Of a DNA stretch of 64,000 bases, positions 1 through 12,708 are shown in pieces. The position numbers and the translations under genes were made by a program. Each line of letters opens with the position of its first letter. Within the stretch, counting starts at the first letter, position 1. Source of the DNA: Nelumbo lutea (taxonomy: Eukaryota > Streptophyta > Magnoliopsida > Proteales > Nelumbonaceae); assembly GCA_022828595.1 (NCBI GenBank), contig JAKGHH010000001.1, positions 75,450,401 through 75,514,400 of the forward strand. The letters are read 5' to 3'. The notes under the pieces are model-generated. The model was not told the origin of the DNA and searched no databases. It saw only the letters and a program-made list of their open reading frames with translations.

Positions 1-1091
1 TATATTCCATTCAAATGTATGCAAAACTAAATCAGAATATAATTTTACATCGATAATAATAACACATTCTTTCCAAATGCATACAAAATCGAACCGATAT
101 AAAATTTACATCGATTCTTTATTTACACAACATCCGAATGCAGCCTTAATAACAAAAATCAAAAGGGGAAAACAGTTGAGATATAGAAAAAGTTAAAGAA
201 AGAACAATGAAAAGACAAAAATTAGTCACAAAAGAAGCAAAGGTATAATTAAAAAGCTCTTTGCCCATTTCAGTCTTGGCAATGGTGATCAGTTCATTAC
301 CTTATATTTTTGTTAAAAGATGTAATACCTCACCTAACATCTTAAAACTTTTTTTAAGTTGACATGGTATCAGGGACTCTTTGATCAAATGGTTTATATT
401 GTTCAATTCTTACCACCTCCTGCATAATTAATTAAATTTCAAAATAAGTAATAAAACGATTTCTACTTATCCACCCTTCAAGTCGAATAGGATTTTGTGG
501 GAAGAATCATGTTAGAGAATAAAACAACGGTTCATTTATAATTGTTTAGTTTTGTCATCATCTCAGTTCTCCAAATTTAACATGAATATTGTGCGCTTTT
601 ATGGCACATGATTTTTTCAAACTTGCATCATCTTCAACCTTCATGAATATATTAAAACATCATTTCTTTATTTCTTGATCGGCACAGTCATTCTTCTTTA
701 CAAGCAAGATTCCCGGAACATGGTCATACTTGTCAAAACACCTCAAACATTTAAACTTGCATTTCACAATTGATACAGAAAAACATTGATCATCTACAAG
801 AGATACCTTGCCATCAAAATGCTCAACGTAGTTTTCTTTTCTTGGATTTCTAGCAATTGTTCATGGTCATGGGTAGGAAATGGATGTGTTCCGTTTCCAA
901 AATATATCTGATTTTGGAACCCCAAGAGCTAGGTTTTTAAATCAATTTAAAGTTGTCACTTTAAAATGTTGGAAAAAAAATAAAGAGAATTTGAAGAACT
1001 AATGTTTTGTTTCAAACCTTTGGGAAAAATAATCTGAAAGCAAGTCTTGTGGAGGATGGCTTTTGTAGTTTTTGCTTTTAAAAAACACTGT
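1..1091. other. AT-rich intergenic DNA, no gene seen
   Basis: All six frames are broken by stops. I see no splice-supported coding block, RNA gene or recognisable transposon end here. Confidence 0.6.
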
Positions 1092-1094
1092 TTT

Positions 1095-1646
1095 AGGGTG
1101 TGTTTGGTATAGTAATGTTGCATTTTGTTGCATTTCGGATTGACCGATACAAATTTTTGAGAAATATGAGGTGTCACATAATATATTGGATAGAGGTGCA
1201 AACAAACTGAGACATGACCCGATTCAAATTCAAATCCGATTCGATTTTACTGGATTTGGATACTCCCTGTCGGAATTCGAATCAGATGGATCACAAAATA
1301 GGGTATCTGATAAAATGATCTGAATTGAATTCGAATCAAGGGTTAAAGACTAATGGATTTGAATTCAAATCATATAGATTTTCTATCAGATTAGATTCAG
1401 ATATACCCAAATTAATTTGAATTTGATACAATCTGTCTACATCCCTAATTAGAGACAAATGAGTGTCATTTCAACTAGAAAAAAATGCATATATGTGACT
1501 AATCATCATCATTAATTATGGTTGAAACGTCAAATTTGACATTATAGGTAGAAAAAAAAATTGTATAAAAAAATCTCTCCTTTACAAATTTGTATTGATC
1601 AATCCAAAATACAATCTAATGCAATAAGACTGTACCAACCACACCC
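1095..1646. mobile_element. Tourist-like (PIF/Harbinger-type) MITE with TTA target duplication
   Basis: The left end starts GGGTGTGTTTGGTA and the right end finishes CCAACCACACCC, inverted copies of each other. The similarity runs inward for about 70 bp on each side (motifs TTGCATT, GGATTGA, ATACAAATTT). TTA flanks both ends (1092-1094 and 1647-1649), the target site typical of PIF/Harbinger elements. It has no coding capacity, so it must be non-autonomous. A second foldback element seems nested in its centre. Confidence 0.75.
1191..1448. mobile_element. Nested hAT-like foldback element (tentative)
   Basis: The ends read TAGAGGTGCAAACA and, reverse-complemented, TAGGGATGTAGACA, a weak inverted pair of a kind often seen on plant non-autonomous hAT elements. 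The body is AT-rich with repeated gaattcaaatc motifs. The 8-bp flanks do not match convincingly, so the borders are uncertain. Confidence 0.4.
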
Positions 1647-1649
1647 TTA

Positions 1650-2344
1650 AATACCGACCTAATTTCTAAATCATTCTCCCTAAATTTCTTATTTCTCAAC
1701 TCTACCATGTTCTTATTTGCCATAACCTTGTTCATGGGCATCCTTCTCCAATCTTTTATTTTTATTTTTTCAACTCCATGCTATCATTTGTCATAGCCTT
1801 AGATGAGAGAGTGTGTGATATTTCTTAGCAACCAAGGCATGAATATAACACAAAAGAGAAAGAAAAATAAATCAGGTTATAAAATGTGGGAGAGTCTTTT
1901 CGTGTCTTAGCCTCTCAGGCATACATTACTTCTAAAGCAGTTTTGGTTCCTCATTCAAAACTTACTCTGAAATCGACGCATCCCATTCTTGATAAATGGA
2001 ACGAATCTCTAACTAAGAGTCAAAAATAAAAACTAATATACAGTCCATCATAAACAGGGGTGTCTTTTTTTGTGTTTCCAATGGAGGTCTTCCCAGTTTG
2101 TTCATAAAGAAAACCATGTGCCCAAATTAATTTTAATAAATATTCGTTGTGTTGCTTAATATATCAATCAGACCATCTATCTACCCTTTAAGCTGACATA
2201 CTTTTTTGTTAGAAAGATTACTAAATCCCACTTTAAGTAATTGGGTTGTGATCTTTCTACACTAAACAACCCAACTAAGCCATTAACAAGCCCATCACAA
2301 CCTACTCAAATGACTATTTCATTAGGAGATAAAAGTAATAATTA
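1650..2344. other. Intergenic DNA, nothing recognised
   Basis: AT-rich with no convincing open frame, repeat or RNA feature. Confidence 0.55.
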
Positions 2345-2530
2345 TGGTCCCGTTTGATTCATGGGAATAGGGGTCTGGAATTGAAATCGGAACGGGCCAT
2401 TCCAATTCCAATTATTTGATCGGGGTAGAATCGGAATCTTATTTTCATTTCTGATGGAGTGATATTCCTCCATTGAAAATGAAATCCTATTCAAGCTGAA
2501 TCTAATTTCCATTCTGATTCTTGTCTAAAC
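2345..2530. mobile_element. MITE fragment of a family also found at 6832 and 59231
   Basis: The stretch GGTCCCGTTTGATTCATGGG followed by gggtctggaattg and ggaacgggccattcc resembles the left ends at 6832 and 59231, which share the order cgttt...gaata...tctggaatcgga. The right border is not clear. Confidence 0.4.
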
Positions 2531-3008
2531 CAACTATGAGAATAAATTATTCCAATGGAGGATATAAACTCTTAATAGTTCAATTCAACCACTTCAGCCA
2601 TTGCCAAATGGCCCTTTTGTTAAAAAAAAAAAACAAGCGGTTAAAGTCCAAATTATTAAGGCAAAAAAAGAATTCCTCCAACATAGAACGACAAACGACA
2701 ACTTATATTAACTTACCAACTGAGCCACGATTCAGTTGGTTTATTAGAAGGGCATTATGGGTAAAAAAGAAAGAAATAAATATAGTATGAGCAATGTTGA
2801 CTGTCTAGAAAAATGAAATAAGTACTTATATTAATGTGCAATTCATCAAATATCATAATCTTTACTAAATTATGCATCATCCAACTACTGGTACTTTAGT
2901 CATTCATGTCCAAAGACTTTCTTTTATTTTTTATTTTTAATGTCAAACGAACAAGCTTTCATTAGTTCCTATATTCACAAGTTGCAATGGCTGATAAAGA
3001 AATTATGA
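2531..3008. other. Intergenic DNA, nothing recognised
   Basis: AT-rich with A-runs. An 89-codon frame at 2521-2790 has no recognisable motif and low-complexity lysine-rich composition. Confidence 0.5.
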
Positions 3009-3016
3009 CGCATGGT

Positions 3017-3327
3017 TAGGGGTGCAAATTGGGCGGGTCCAGCCTGAGTTCAAATCAGTCTAACCCGGAATTTTATACAGGCTGGGTTTGAATTTTTAGT
3101 CTTCGGGCTGGGTTCGGGCTTAAAAAGTCAGGTTTTTTTTATTTTTTGGATCAAACTCAGGCTTAGCTTTTATATAGTCTGAACCTGGCCCAATTATATA
3201 TATATGACTGGGCTTGGATTGGGAAAATTGGACTTGACCTCGTCGACCTCGGGCCTTAAGTTCAAACTTTAGGGCTGGGCCTAGGTTGACCATAAACCCG
3301 GCCCAACCCACTCGAATTGCACATGTA
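3017..3327. mobile_element. Small non-autonomous hAT-type element with 8-bp target duplication
   Basis: The ends are TAGGGGTGCAAATTGGGCGG and the inverse of ...GAATTGCACATGTA. The flanks are CGCATGGT (3009-3016) and CGCATGAT (3328-3335), an 8-bp direct repeat with one mismatch, the length expected for hAT. The interior is rich in GGGCT/GGCCC motifs and non-coding. Confidence 0.7.
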
Positions 3328-3414
3328 CGCATGATAGCAGTCCTTGCAACTTTATGAGTAGTCATATTAGCTTTACTTTTATCATGAGAGAATTTTGGTG
3401 AAAAAGAAGCATTT

Positions 3415-3593
3415 GTTTTGAAAACCAGATTGGACGGGACAGTCAGACCGGTTGATCAAGAAATCGGTCATGGATTCGGATCTGATTTTAGACTCTAAAA
3501 CTGTCTGACCTGGTATTCAACTGAGCAGATGGACCATTTGACCTGGGAACCTGTGGCCAAAACGGTTCCGCTTCTGGTCCAATTTTTAAAACC
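3415..3593. mobile_element. Dispersed foldback repeat, family with GGTTTT(C/T)AAAACC ends
   Basis: It starts TTTGAAAACCAGATTGGAC and ends CCAATTTTTAAAACC. The internal vocabulary (gtcagaccggttga, aaacggttccg) matches longer copies at 8978, 25069, 58319 and 62935. No coding potential. Confidence 0.5.
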
Positions 3594-4049
3594 ATGAAAA
3601 AGAAGGCTCCTGCAATATGCAAGACTGCAACAATAAATGGTATGCAACACAGTGGAGTAAGGAGCTTGACAATCTTCAAGCATTGCCTTCAAAAGCTACG
3701 AGTTCGGCTTTACTCAGTGCAATAACCATTAGAACAGCCTTATTTTGCAGTCCTGCATTAGAAATATTTTCGTATTTATGTACTTTTTTTTCATAGGGAG
3801 ATATTCCCAATACATGATTGGGAAAAGCTATTGGAACGGTGTAGACATATTACACGGACTGAAGGCGGTATCAAAAGCTACATGATGCAACTGTAACTCC
3901 ATTGCAAATTTCTCTTCATGAAAGAAAAGCCCACACCCCCACTTGAATTGGAGAACCACCTAGAAGAGATTGACGTGAGAGAAGACATGGCAACTTTTAT
4001 GTATGATCCCTCTTATAACAACCCCAACGCCAGCATTGTCCAATTAGAA

Positions 4050-4225
4050 ATGGCAATGGGTGGGTCGAGCCAGATTTTGTATATCCAATCCCCGGCCCGA
4101 AACATATGTACCGCATCCCGGCCCATCATCTCCCATACCCCGGTGGGGTTAAAAATCCCAGCCCCTCCCCATCCATGTGGGGAATGGGTTCGGTCCTTGG
4201 AGCCCTGCTCCTGGCCATTCCTACA
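4050..4225. mobile_element. hAT-like fragment, TAGGAATGGC family (tentative)
   Basis: The start AAATGGCAATGGGTGGG and the end CCTGGCCATTCCTA are inverted relatives of TAGGAATGGCAATGGGG at 34389. Between them lies GGGG/CCCC-rich DNA typical of that family. No clean 8-bp duplication was found. Confidence 0.4.
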
Positions 4226-4401
4226 TGCAGACCTGTCTTTTGAGAAAAAAGATATTATACACGTATTATAATGTTTATTACTGAATATTTGCTTTGATTC
4301 CCTACGCCAAAATCATTTAATGTCTATTGTATCATGTGTATACAAGGTTTTTTGTTATCCCTTTTATGTTACAGCGGCCTTATATAATATGTATACATTA
4401 C

Positions 4402-4441
<40 letters not shown>

Positions 4442-6828
4442 ATTATAAATGTCATATTATAATATTTAATATAAAATATTTGTTTTAATAAATTATTTAA
4501 ATATAAAATATAAAATAACATATCCTAGTGGGTTCAGGCTTGGTGGCAGATGAACAAACGCCTCTCTGATGGTTCTCTAAACTTCTTGGCTCTGCAACAC
4601 TAGAAGCCACTATGTGAATGTCCTCCCAAACGGGGACTATAGACCTAGTGTATGGCGGTAGAACATGGGTGTATTTGTGACCCATGTGATACAATGCGAC
4701 ATTGAGACAAGTCAAAACAACTAACATCCCTGTCTGTTGCTCCACAAAAGTTATAATTGAAGGGCTCCATATGCAACATTGATTATTCATCCAACTGCTA
4801 TTATTTCAACGCCCAGCAAAAAAAAAAAAAAAAAATTGAAAAATAAAAGAACAATTATGAATGAAAAGGTGCGTAGATTCCGAAATTTTGAAGTAATTCT
4901 ATCTTGCCCATACCTTTCAGGGTACCCTACAAATAATGGGACTGATTTGGGCAAATCCCTTCTTTTTTATAAGTGAGAGATACATCTCTAACTAAAATTT
5001 AAAGGAGAAAAAAGACGCTACCATTTGGTGATAGAAAAAGCTAAAAAACATCGAGTTATTTTTGTTACGTCAACACCGAGTAAGGTGATCTGCTGATCAC
5101 AATACATTGCAGGCCATATTTACCCTGTCGTATATATACAACATCGATTGTGTTGTGGTCACCGGTATTCTCAAGGTGCGATTGGATGGGTGAGGCCAGT
5201 GCTGTTAGTATATTCGAATTCGATGTGAGTTATTTTTTAATTAATAATTATTAGAGATTAAATTATTATTATTTTTAATTGAAATTATGAATATTCATAG
5301 GTCAGTTTGATTCGGTTATATTTTTGGTCAATCAAATCAACCTGGTTAGATTGGAGAGTTGATCACTCAAAATTGAGTGATAATTAGTGAAAATCGGTCA
5401 ATTTGGGTTATATCAATTTAAAAATTAAATTTAAATTTAAAAAATTACATTAACATTATTAAAAATTAAATTTATGATATAAAATATTTTAAACTAAGAA
5501 ATATGAGAATTTTCCCACTTTCTCATATTAAGAAATTATATTTAAAGTATAAAATATTAATTGATATCCATAATCGGGTTGGTTTGGTTTTGGTCGGTTT
5601 ACAAATGGCCAAACTAAAAATGACCCAACTTGGTTGGATTGAGAAATTACTGAACCAAAATTCGATTTGGTTGGCCAAAAAGCCTGCAACCAAACCGAAT
5701 GATTGAGTCGGATAGGTTCAGTTTTGGCCAATTTACAAATGGACAAATTAAAACTGACTTAATCTGATTAGGTTGGGAAATTACAGAATCAAAACTGTTT
5801 GAAAATAGTAGAAAACTAACCAATTCGGATTGAGTTGGATTAGATTGGTCAATTTCATTAATTTAATGAATAACCTGAACTAAAATTGATTGTTGTTATT
5901 TTATTATAAAAAATTATTAAAAATAATATATAGAATATAAATAAATATTAATTATTTAAAAAATAAAAATATAAAACAATTATATACTCTAATTTTGTTT
6001 AGGTTTTGCTACATCGCACGAATCCTCGCCCTGTAAAGAGCAACAAATCATCGGCGCTGCATTTAGTGGAATGCATTGCTTGACATAGAGTCGCTGTCGC
6101 TTTACTACTCCGCAGTCCGCACCCCCTCGGCCCTCTCCCTCATCTCATCAAGAATTCAAGATGCAATCCAAAGGTGCCAATGCACGAGAGTTTGTTTGAA
6201 CTTTAAGTGACTCTCATCTCATCTCATCTCAATAGTCATGTGTCGTAACCACCAACTTACAATGACGGGTCCCTTTTTGAGCCCAAGTATACAATAAAGA
6301 TATTAGGCCCATTATACATGTATCATTTACTTCTCTTTTTTCTTTATTGTGAAGAAATAGCAAAAGCTATTGCCTCTTCCAGTCTTCCTAGGCTCTTTAC
6401 CAGTTTTTAATTTGCCAGTCGCTTTCTATCTCTAGTGTTACACTATTTTACAATTTAGCCCCGGATTCAACCATTTCCACATCGCCATCCATTTCATCTC
6501 TTGTATACTCATCAAATTGGCTCTTCTCCACCGTAAACGTCCCCTCCTGCCCCCTAATCAAAGTGCAACCCTTTTATGGATCCGATATCCATATATGGAT
6601 GGGATGAGTCCCACCTAATACATCCATTATGACCAAAATCAGCTTGATCCATTATGGGGGATGGATTATGGAATTGGAGACTGTTCCCGGCGATGGGTTA
6701 TCGGATTATTGTTTTCCTGATTCACCCATTTTTTTAACAGAAAGCTGATGATTTGGGTTTCCTTTATGTCAACTTAGGGGGTGTTCGTTCATTAACAATT
6801 TCACATATATGAATTTGATTTTTGTTAT
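4226..6828. other. AT-rich intergenic DNA without a gene
   Basis: Contains an (AT)n tract, A-runs and a stretch at about 5280-5880 with repeated ggttggttt/ggtcaatt words that looks like decayed mobile DNA. A minus-strand frame at 4497-4790 has ordinary codons but no motif I recognise. 6001-6600 is slightly more GC-rich but still frame-broken. Confidence 0.5.
4405..4435. repeat. (AT)n microsatellite
   Basis: About 15 uninterrupted AT dinucleotides. Confidence 0.9.
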
Positions 6829-6831
6829 TTA

Positions 6832-8358
6832 GGGTCTGTTTCGTTTTCAGGAATAGGTGTATGGAATCGGAATTGGAATGGCCCATTGTGATTCTTATCG
6901 TCTGTTTGGCCGGAATGAGATTCCAATTCACATCCTTGGGAGAATATAATTCCCCTATATGGGGGAATGGCCATTCTAGACCCCTCTTGGGAATGGGATT
7001 CCTATTACAGAGTTTGGCAAGAAGTAAAGAACTCATGAGTCATGACAAGAAGCCCCCAAACCCTAATATTAATAAAATATTATTAAATAAATAATAAATA
7101 ATAATAATAATAATATATTAATAAACTATTAACAAAGTGATGTAGCACAATCCAGTCACTCCTAACTGGCGCTCGAGTGGCTCCTAAGAAGTACCTAAAA
7201 CTGAAGGAGAGACGAATAGTCCCAAGGGTTTTCCGACGGGAACATTCCGATGCTTAAGTTAGTATCGTGTGTAAGAAGCTGAAGAAAAACAAAAGCTAAG
7301 AGTGCAGGTTGCGCTAGTGATTCAAGATACCTTGTTCCTCGAGGGTGAGTTCCTTATAATAGAATTCTGTTGCTCCTAGCCCTCTGACTTCTGACAGGGT
7401 AGGTATAACCGCCACTGTCAGTCTGCCACAACCACTACAAGCAGGGCTGAGGTGGCACGTGCGGGGCTGTTGTGCAGGGTACGTGTCTGTTAGGCGTGGG
7501 ACGCCTTCCTAAAGGTGGCAGGTGCGGCGAGGGGACATGCCTGCAATTCGCAGGTTTGTTAGGTACGGCGGTCGGGCATGAAGCCATCTTATGGTATGCC
7601 GAGCTGCCCTCCTACGGATTGCCCTGAACTGGGCCATCCCTTAAGTGACGGACTGCCTGCAGCCGGTTGTGCCGAGCTAGCCGACCCGAGGTCTTTGCCT
7701 CGGGGCGTTCGAAGAAGAATCGGTGCGTTCCTGCTTGGGGGTACCCGAAGTCCATTGGGAGGAGCTCGGGTCTCAAAAGGGGAGGAGGTGCGGGCGAGGC
7801 AGCTTACGACGAGTAGCTTACTCACCGAGATGCCACGCCGAGCTCGGTGGGAGTTCCCCACTGAGCCGTGCTGTTGTCCGTTGTGCTGAGTCACCGTTTG
7901 AGCTAGGTCACGCCTATGTGTACCTGAGCTACGAGGTAAGGCCAAATCACCCTCCATCACAAAGTATTAGTAAATTATTAATAACAAACAGATATATTAA
8001 TTATTAAGTATAATAAAATAATAATAAAAAGAAAAAAAATTATTTATTAAATAATAATAAAGTAGAAATAAAATATTACTATAATATAATTAAAGTAATA
8101 ATAAAATGCTAGCATATTCATTATTCAGTAATAAATTAATTTTAAAATAATAAATAAAATAATAAAAGTTAATAAACCAATAAGAAAATAATAATAACAT
8201 AGTAATAATAACAAATAATTAAATATACATAAAATATTAATAAAATAATAAATAAACTAATACAAATTTGAAAATTTCAGTTGATTCCAATTCCAACTCT
8301 CAATAAACCAAACAATAATCAAAATCCGATTACGATTCTTGATTGAACCAAACAGGCA
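6832..8358. mobile_element. MITE with AT-rich core, split by a solo LTR
   Basis: The left end GGGTCTGTTTCGTTTTCAGG is flanked by TTA (6829-6831). The right end, read inverted, is TGCCTGTTTGGTTCAATCA and is flanked by TTA (8359-8361). The centre is almost pure TAATAAT-type sequence (7060-7137 and 7965-8270). The LTR at 7138-7959 is inserted into this AT-rich core, so the MITE is older. Confidence 0.55.
7138..7959 (-). mobile_element. Solo LTR of the Tat-like Ty3/gypsy element 1 family
   Basis: It begins TGATGTAGCACAATCC and ends CCCTCCATCA, giving TGATG/CATCA terminal inverted repeats. The 5-bp target duplication CAAAG is perfect (7133-7137 and 7960-7964). It aligns over its length to the LTR at 23227-24065, and its right third aligns to 13832-14112. 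No internal retrotransposon sequence lies next to it, so it is a solo LTR, the usual product of LTR-LTR recombination. The strand is inferred from the related element. Confidence 0.9.
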
Positions 8359-8977
8359 TTAAGAATAGCTGATTTTGATTTCGACTCTAAAAATTTTAAT
8401 TCCAATTCCTGATTGAACAAAACAAACACCAAGAATAGGTGATTTTGATTCGACCCCAGGAGATATCAATTTTGGTCATGTCCATAAACCAAATGGACCC
8501 TTATTTTTTTTTCTTTAAAATGGAGAATCGGGGTGGGGCCTTGGGCAGAAAAGAGTACACCGTACACGTGAGGCTCACTGTCCATGTCATGGGGAGCCTG
8601 AGATTCAACGAATTTGTTAATTTAGAGGCCTGTTGAGACGGCTGATTTGAAGGTTCAGCTAAGCTGGTCCAATGCAAACTATTTGTAGCATCCCATCCCA
8701 TGCAAACTATTCAAAGAGACTGAAGTGGACAGCCCCTTCAAATGAATGACGAACAACCAATTTGAGGCTCCACGTGAGGCCATGGATTCAGTATTTTAAC
8801 CTCACTCCGCTCACGATATCAGATTTTCGGAGTCCGTTCACTATTAAATGGATGCAAATCCAAATAACAACTTCAGGTCGAATATTGGATCGTATGTCAG
8901 ATTTTCGGAGTCTGTTCACGATCCTATTCCTTGTTGTTGTCGTTTCATGAAAAAAACCGATTCATGTGCCATTCATG

Positions 8978-9281
8978 GTTTTCAAAACCGGACCGGAAGG
9001 TCGGACCTAAAAAACCAGGAAATGGCTAGGTGATCGGTTCCGTTTTTTGCCAAAACAGGATTTTGGCCCAAGAAAACATTGATTTGGTCAGCAAACCGCA
9101 GACCCGGGCAATCAAATCATTCGAACTGTTCAACGGTTTTGACCCTTTTTATTTTTTTGAATTTCTTAAATTTTTTTATTTTTTGTCAAAATGGGCCAAC
9201 CGTTCAAATCAAACGATTGGACCATTCAACCCGAGAACCACACCCTTGACCGATTCGTTCCCCAAGTCGGTTTTAAAAACC
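8978..9281. mobile_element. Dispersed foldback repeat, GGTTTT(C/T)AAAACC family
   Basis: Starts GGTTTTCAAAACCGGACCGG and ends GTCGGTTTTAAAAACC, inverted relatives of each other. The interior carries repeated gttcaa/aaccgttc words. X2 has its counterpart at 25069-25371. Confidence 0.6.
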
Positions 9282-9414
9282 TTGGTGCCATTCCCATTTC
9301 CCCACTACTTGGGGGCTTTAATGGATTAAGTTAGCCTCATGGACTCATGGGCCCAGCATGCTATGGACCTCTAGTCACATAGTGAATACCACTACCGCCA
9401 CCACCATTAAAGAA

Positions 9415-9550
9415 TAAGAAGAAGGAGGAGGAGGAGGAGAGAACACCAGCCAGCGGATTTGGAGGGATGCAGTGAATAGAGTCCACGACGGGGAGAAGAA
9501 GAAGAAGAAGAAGAAGAAGTAGAAGAAGAAGGAGGAGGAGGAGAGAGAGT
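9415..9550 (+). repeat. GAA/GAG trinucleotide-rich tract
   Basis: Two purine blocks, at about 9415-9440 and 9494-9548, are built of aga and gga triplets. The counterpart in X2 (25500-25640) differs in repeat number. Long poly-Leu or poly-Ser frames here are artefacts. Confidence 0.85.
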
Positions 9551-9708
9551 ACCCGGTGTTGGTGGCTACCACTACTGGTGGTCGACAACAAAATGGCACA
9601 GCTAGAAGCTTCAATGGTGATTGGACTAAGGTTTGAAGGAAACAAAGAGGAAGAAAATTGACCAAAGGAGGGTTTTGGGTTGGGATTGGGATTTCCAGTT
9701 AGGACCTT

Positions 9709-9824
9709 GGCTCAGTTTGGAAAGAGTACAAATACAAATATGTACACTGCAAAAACATATAAAATACAAAATAAAAGGCTTTGCATTCTACAAATTTGCA
9801 TTTGTACTCCTCCAAAATTGAGCC
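9709..9824. mobile_element. Short MITE, GGCTCAGTTTGG family
   Basis: Ends GGCTCAGTTTGGAAAGAGTA and the inverse of GTACTCCTCCAAAATTGAGCC. Further copies lie at 25803-25918, 59394-59476 and 59557-59639. The right flank is TTA, while the left flank has decayed (cctt). Confidence 0.7.
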
Positions 9825-10137
9825 TTAGGGCCTATTTGGTCTAATTTTTGGTTTTTTGTCTTTTTGTATTAAAAATCAAAATGTAAAAAACTGGTCAGTT
9901 ATGTAAAATCGGGGCTAGTTCTCTAGTTCTCTAATTGAATTGGTCAGGTAGACGATTTTTCACAATTTTTTTAACAAAGCAGTTTTGGGGGTCTATCCGG
10001 ACTAGGTGGGGGTTGGATTATGGTTTTGTTGGACAGTTTTGTATGCCCTTAGCTTCAATCAGAATGATGTACTTTATGAGTTTATTGTAAATGAATAAAA
10101 TTGCATATTTGATTCATGTTCCCTTGGTATGTTTTTG

Positions 10138-11060
10138 TGTAATACCCTTAAACTGGACACCTAATGAGACTCGTGTTAATTTAGAATGGTCACAGCCAGT
10201 GGGTCAGTCTAGGGAGACTTTTCCTGATAATGCTGATACTGTTGGGTCACCAAGTCGGTTGGGGTGGCCTGTCTCAGCTGCTAGGGTGAGACCCTAGGCA
10301 AAAACTGGAAAGTTACACCCAACTCCTAGACTCGATTATGATACTGCACTAGGTGTCGGATTGGGCTGTCTTTGATGTACCAATCAGTGAGATCCTTAGC
10401 GGGGGTCAAAACCTAGGTATTTGGGATAGTCTGAGAATTCATCTCAGTGGATGATCATAGTGACAGGATCAGCCCCTTTGTCGGGCAAAGGTAATGATCG
10501 GGGATGCACTCTCAATGATGGAAACCATGATTGTCGGCAGTCGATTTCAATTGTTAAGATTTGTTTTGCAAAATATATTTTATATGAGATATAAAATTAT
10601 ATATATTATGGTTTCTAAAATGTTTGCAAAAGGTTTTAATTCCCGGGATCCATATAAGCAGAGAGTGCAACACTGTTCCTTGCTGCCGAAGGAGAGGTCC
10701 TCTCTTGTCGGGAAGTGTTTGATCATTATCGGCTGAGAGGTTAATTGTAAGACCATTGAGGATAATACTTGATGGGCTAATCTTGTATCTGCCCACACTC
10801 CCTGGGTGTTACAAAGTAGCTTGGCCCAGGGACCACTTAGGGTAAGTGTTGGGCCCATAGAGCCCATTTGATGGGTTTCAGGGGGTGCACTATCCATAGC
10901 AGTGTATTCAACCAGGGCTTGTAACAAAGGCTGGGCCGAACCCATGTGGCTAATGTATAGATCAATGCTTGGGTCCCATGCCATATAAGGAAGCCTAACT
11001 GGGCAGCAGTTAGGAAGGCTAAGTGAGCACATAAGCTTAATGGGCCTAAAGCCCTTAAAT
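10138..11060 (+). mobile_element. Copia-type LTR fragment (L1), 3' part deleted
   Basis: It opens with TGTAATACCC. The blocks from about 10410 (attcatct.agt.gatgatcatagtgacagga) to 11000 (ctgggc.gaacccatgtgg) are shared in order with the LTRs at 11385-12708, 28440-29735 and 30600-32600. The longer X2 counterpart is 26232-27780. The deletion end at 11060 falls at the short repeat AAAGCCC. Confidence 0.6.
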
Positions 11061-11384
11061 ACATCGTTAACCATTCGATACCAATCTGATGGCCTCGATC
11101 AACTCTAGTCAACACTTTTACACTCATATCAGACACCACCAACAAACTCAAGACCTCTCAAAATACCTACCCATAAAATTTCATCTCAAGATTCCTCAAT
11201 TTACCCCTTCATCAAGCGAAGATTCCATTATGATGCTCTCAATAGCCTAAAAGCTAGGAACCCATATTCCCTTTATCTTAATACATCCGAACCGATCAAA
11301 CCACACCATTCAACTCTGGATACATTAAAATACCTGCCCATAAACTTCCAACCTCATACTCCCCCATTTGCCCTTCTATTAACC

Positions 11385-11580
11385 TAGGTATGTTGGGGCA
11401 GTCTAAGAATTCATCTGAGTAGATGATCATAGTGATAGGACCGACCCTGTTATCGAACAAAATAAATGATAAGGCTTACACTCTCTCTAATGGAAACCTA
11501 AACTGTCGGCAGTGGATTTCAACTATGTTTGAAATTTGGTTTTACAAAATATATTTATATGATATATAAATATCATATAT

Positions 11581-11627
<47 letters not shown>

Positions 11628-12708
11628 ATTTTATGAAAAATATTTGTAAAAATGTTTTACTATCCGAGATCCATCTGAGTAGAGAGAGTGACACTGTACC
11701 TTGCAGCAAAGGGAGAGGTCTTTCCCTGTGGGGCAGTGTTGTGATCATTATGGGACGAGAGGTTAAGTGTAAGAAACCATTACAGGGTTGATTACATGAT
11801 GGGATTTATCTTACTTAAGTCCATTGTCCTTAGATTTTTATAGGATGGTTGAGCCCATATTGATGGCCAAGCCTTTTTACAAAAGCTGGGCTGAACCCAT
11901 GTGGACTTATGTGAGGTCATTGTGGGGTTCCACGCCATACAAATTAGACCTAAGTTGTCCATGCAACATCTTGAGTTATGAGCCTTTGAAAAAAATGGTC
12001 CTAAGGCCCATAATTAATAAGATTAATTAAGTTGTCACATGTCAACTTACTTTAAGTCGAATCTCAGTTTAAAAATGGGTATGGAGACCCCATCCTCTTA
12101 AGAGGATAAGGCTTATCTCTTAATAGAGTCTATATCCAAATTAGATTTGGTTAATCTCCTAATTTGATAAGGAGAAGCGCTCCATAAGGAGATAAAAGAA
12201 GAAGAGGGTGAACCAGACTAGAACACCACTCTCTCTTGTTCTCTCTTGTTCTCTTTTGTCTTCCAAGAAACCCTATCATGACCTAGGATTTCAAGGACTG
12301 GTAAAGATCAGTTTTCTTATGATTTTTGCAAGAAAAATTCAAAGGAATTTTAGACTCACCTTCCCTAGTTCGACCCAAACAGTCAGGTTGCAGTTTTGCA
12401 GAAAACTATGTTGTTGAATTAACTTCACCTATACACTGTGCCACCTATAGTGGAGACTAGTTTTAGAACAGATTTGGGCATGAACTTCCACCTTGGGATC
12501 TGGGTTTTTGGTATTTGTATCAGGTATAAATCTCCTTCTTTGATTGATTCCAAATCTGGTCCAATTCAGTGTAGGACCAATGCTGAAAAATTTAGTTTTT
12601 CAAAACTAGGAAATTCGATACCCTAAAGGATTAGGAATGTTTTGAAAATTTTCCTTAACATCTAGAATAGTTCGGACATCCATATAATGGATCCTAACTC
12701 TTCCAACA
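11385..12708 (+). mobile_element. Copia-type LTR (L2) with primer-binding site
   Basis: The right end reads CTCTTCCAACA and is followed at once by ATGATATCAGAGCA, close to TGGTATCAGAGC, the Ty1/copia primer-binding site complementary to initiator tRNA-Met. The body matches L1 and L3. The left border is not sharp, because the upstream 11060-11384 is unrelated to the other LTR copies. An (AT)n tract lies at 11585-11622. Confidence 0.65.

Noticed and set aside
3918..4271. 117-codon plus-strand frame
   Set aside because: Its middle crosses a hAT-like GC-rich fragment; no motif and no splice context.
4497..4790. 97-codon minus-strand frame with Cys and hydrophobic residues
   Set aside because: No family recognised and no neighbouring exons; kept only as a remark.
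9361..9665. Poly-Leu/Ser and poly-Phe frames resembling a signal peptide
   Set aside because: Translation of GAA/GAG trinucleotide repeats; the X2 copy changes repeat number and frame.
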